Of a stretch of 5,954 nucleotides of DNA, positions 5,429 through 5,954 are shown piece after piece. Numbering within the stretch: the stretch's first letter is position 1; each line of letters begins with the position of its first letter. A program made the translations under genes and the position numbers. The stretch is taken from the NCBI GenBank assembly GCA_903951185.1, contig CAJBBC010000046.1, forward strand, positions 1 through 5,954, in the 5' to 3' direction. The DNA comes from an uncultured Actinomycetes bacterium. GTDB lineage: Bacteria; Actinomycetota; Actinomycetes; S36-B12; UBA5976. The notes under the pieces were generated by a model. It saw nothing but the letters and a program-made list of their open reading frames with translations, was not told the origin of the DNA and did no database searches.

Positions 5429-5954
5429 TCACCAGTATTTTTATCGGGGGTCTAGCCACTTTAGGTTTCTTACAGATTGGTAGGAGTGTTAAGCAGCCAC
5501 ATATTCCATTGGCAGAATCAATTTCTCCTTACATTGGTCTCCAAGTAGTTTCTAAAGATAACCAATCACATGTTGTCGATATTCTTCGTGAGTTCTTAAC
5601 TAGCGGAAGGACTTCGCCTTGGGCGAGCGATAAGCGAGTGTTACTCGAATTGCGCAAGAGTGATAGCAGCCAGACTTTAATCAGTTTTCGAATCGAGCAA
5701 ATAATTTTTGCAGCTTTTAGTGCAGTAATTTTCTGCATTTGGGTAGTTCTTCGTTTAGTAGTCGGCAATTCCCTAAATCCTGTAGTTGCCTTGATCTGCG
5801 TCCTTGTTGCTTTTATTGGTGGAGGAGGTTTTCGTAGTTGGCTACTTAAAGAAAAGAGCAGGAGACGGCAAAAGCTGATTGAGGCGGAGTTGCCTGCGAT
5901 TCTAGATTTACTCGCATTTGCAGTCTCAGCTGGAGAACCAGTGGCAACAGCTAT
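5425..5954 (+). CDS. tadC: TadC-like inner-membrane platform protein, N-terminal part (3' end outside window)
   Basis: The ATG at 5425 overlaps the tadB stop (ATGA), and the frame stays open to the window edge, giving 176 residues. A short N-terminal hydrophobic segment (about 3-17), a cytoplasmic stretch, and two further helices (about 93-113 and 118-136) precede a basic linker (KEKSRRRQK, 142-150). The start of a T2SSF domain follows, with ELPAILDLLAFAVSAGEPVATA (155-176) matching the conserved entry of GspF-like domains (hydrophobic helix, then SAGE at 168-171). This is the usual TadC partner of TadB in the Tad inner-membrane platform. The remaining T2SSF helices must lie beyond the window, and pilin and pseudopilin genes often follow in such operons. 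No internal defect is seen. Confidence 0.88.
   Translation, partial: MITSIFIGGLATLGFLQIGRSVKQPHIPLAESISPYIGLQVVSKDNQSHVVDILREFLTSGRTSPWASDKRVLLELRKSDSSQTLISFRIEQIIFAAFSAVIFCIWVVLRLVVGNSLNPVVALICVLVAFIGGGGFRSWLLKEKSRRRQKLIEAELPAILDLLAFAVSAGEPVATA

Overview
This window reads as a chromosomal segment of a moderately AT-rich actinobacterium. The reasons are a large-type NAD-dependent glutamate dehydrogenase, an N-terminal DUF2510 domain (a family largely confined to Actinobacteria), a DedA protein and a compact actinobacterial-style tad (Flp-pilus/type II secretion-like) gene set. The tight spacing and modest G+C would suit a streamlined freshwater lineage such as Nanopelagicales (acI), but that is inference and no marker gene here proves it.

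Layout, all genes on the + strand: (1) 1-924, the C-terminal 307 residues of NAD-glutamate dehydrogenase, cut by the window edge. (2) 955-1587, a DedA-family membrane protein. (3) 1577-3215, a 1.6 kb island bounded by imperfect 43-44 bp inverted repeats with an identical 18 bp core. It carries two genes of unknown function, each predicting one membrane segment and a C-terminal exported domain; the second has an N-terminal DUF2510 domain. An intrinsic terminator follows the second gene. (4) 3213-3335, a second, diverged copy of the last 37 or so codons of dedA with its own stop. The differences are mostly silent, so this looks like the displaced original 3' end of a dedA gene. (5) 3336-3530, a regulatory-looking gap with two perfect DnaA-box 9-mers facing each other and a long hairpin that abuts the ribosome binding site of the next gene. 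(6) 3531 to the right edge, tadA-tadB-tadC, overlapping by 10 nt and 4 nt; tadC is cut by the window end.

The tad genes work together: TadA is the cytoplasmic ATPase, and TadB and TadC are the inner-membrane platform for assembling Flp pili or a related secretion apparatus. The dedA/glutamate dehydrogenase pair has no evident functional tie to them.

The most interesting part is the island. It interrupts the dedA-tad interval, duplicates the dedA tail in direct orientation, has inverted ends with a core resembling the D-arm and anticodon arm of tRNA-Lys(UUU), and carries two unknown envelope-protein genes but no recombinase. It looks like a small cargo-only integrative element or a remnant of one.
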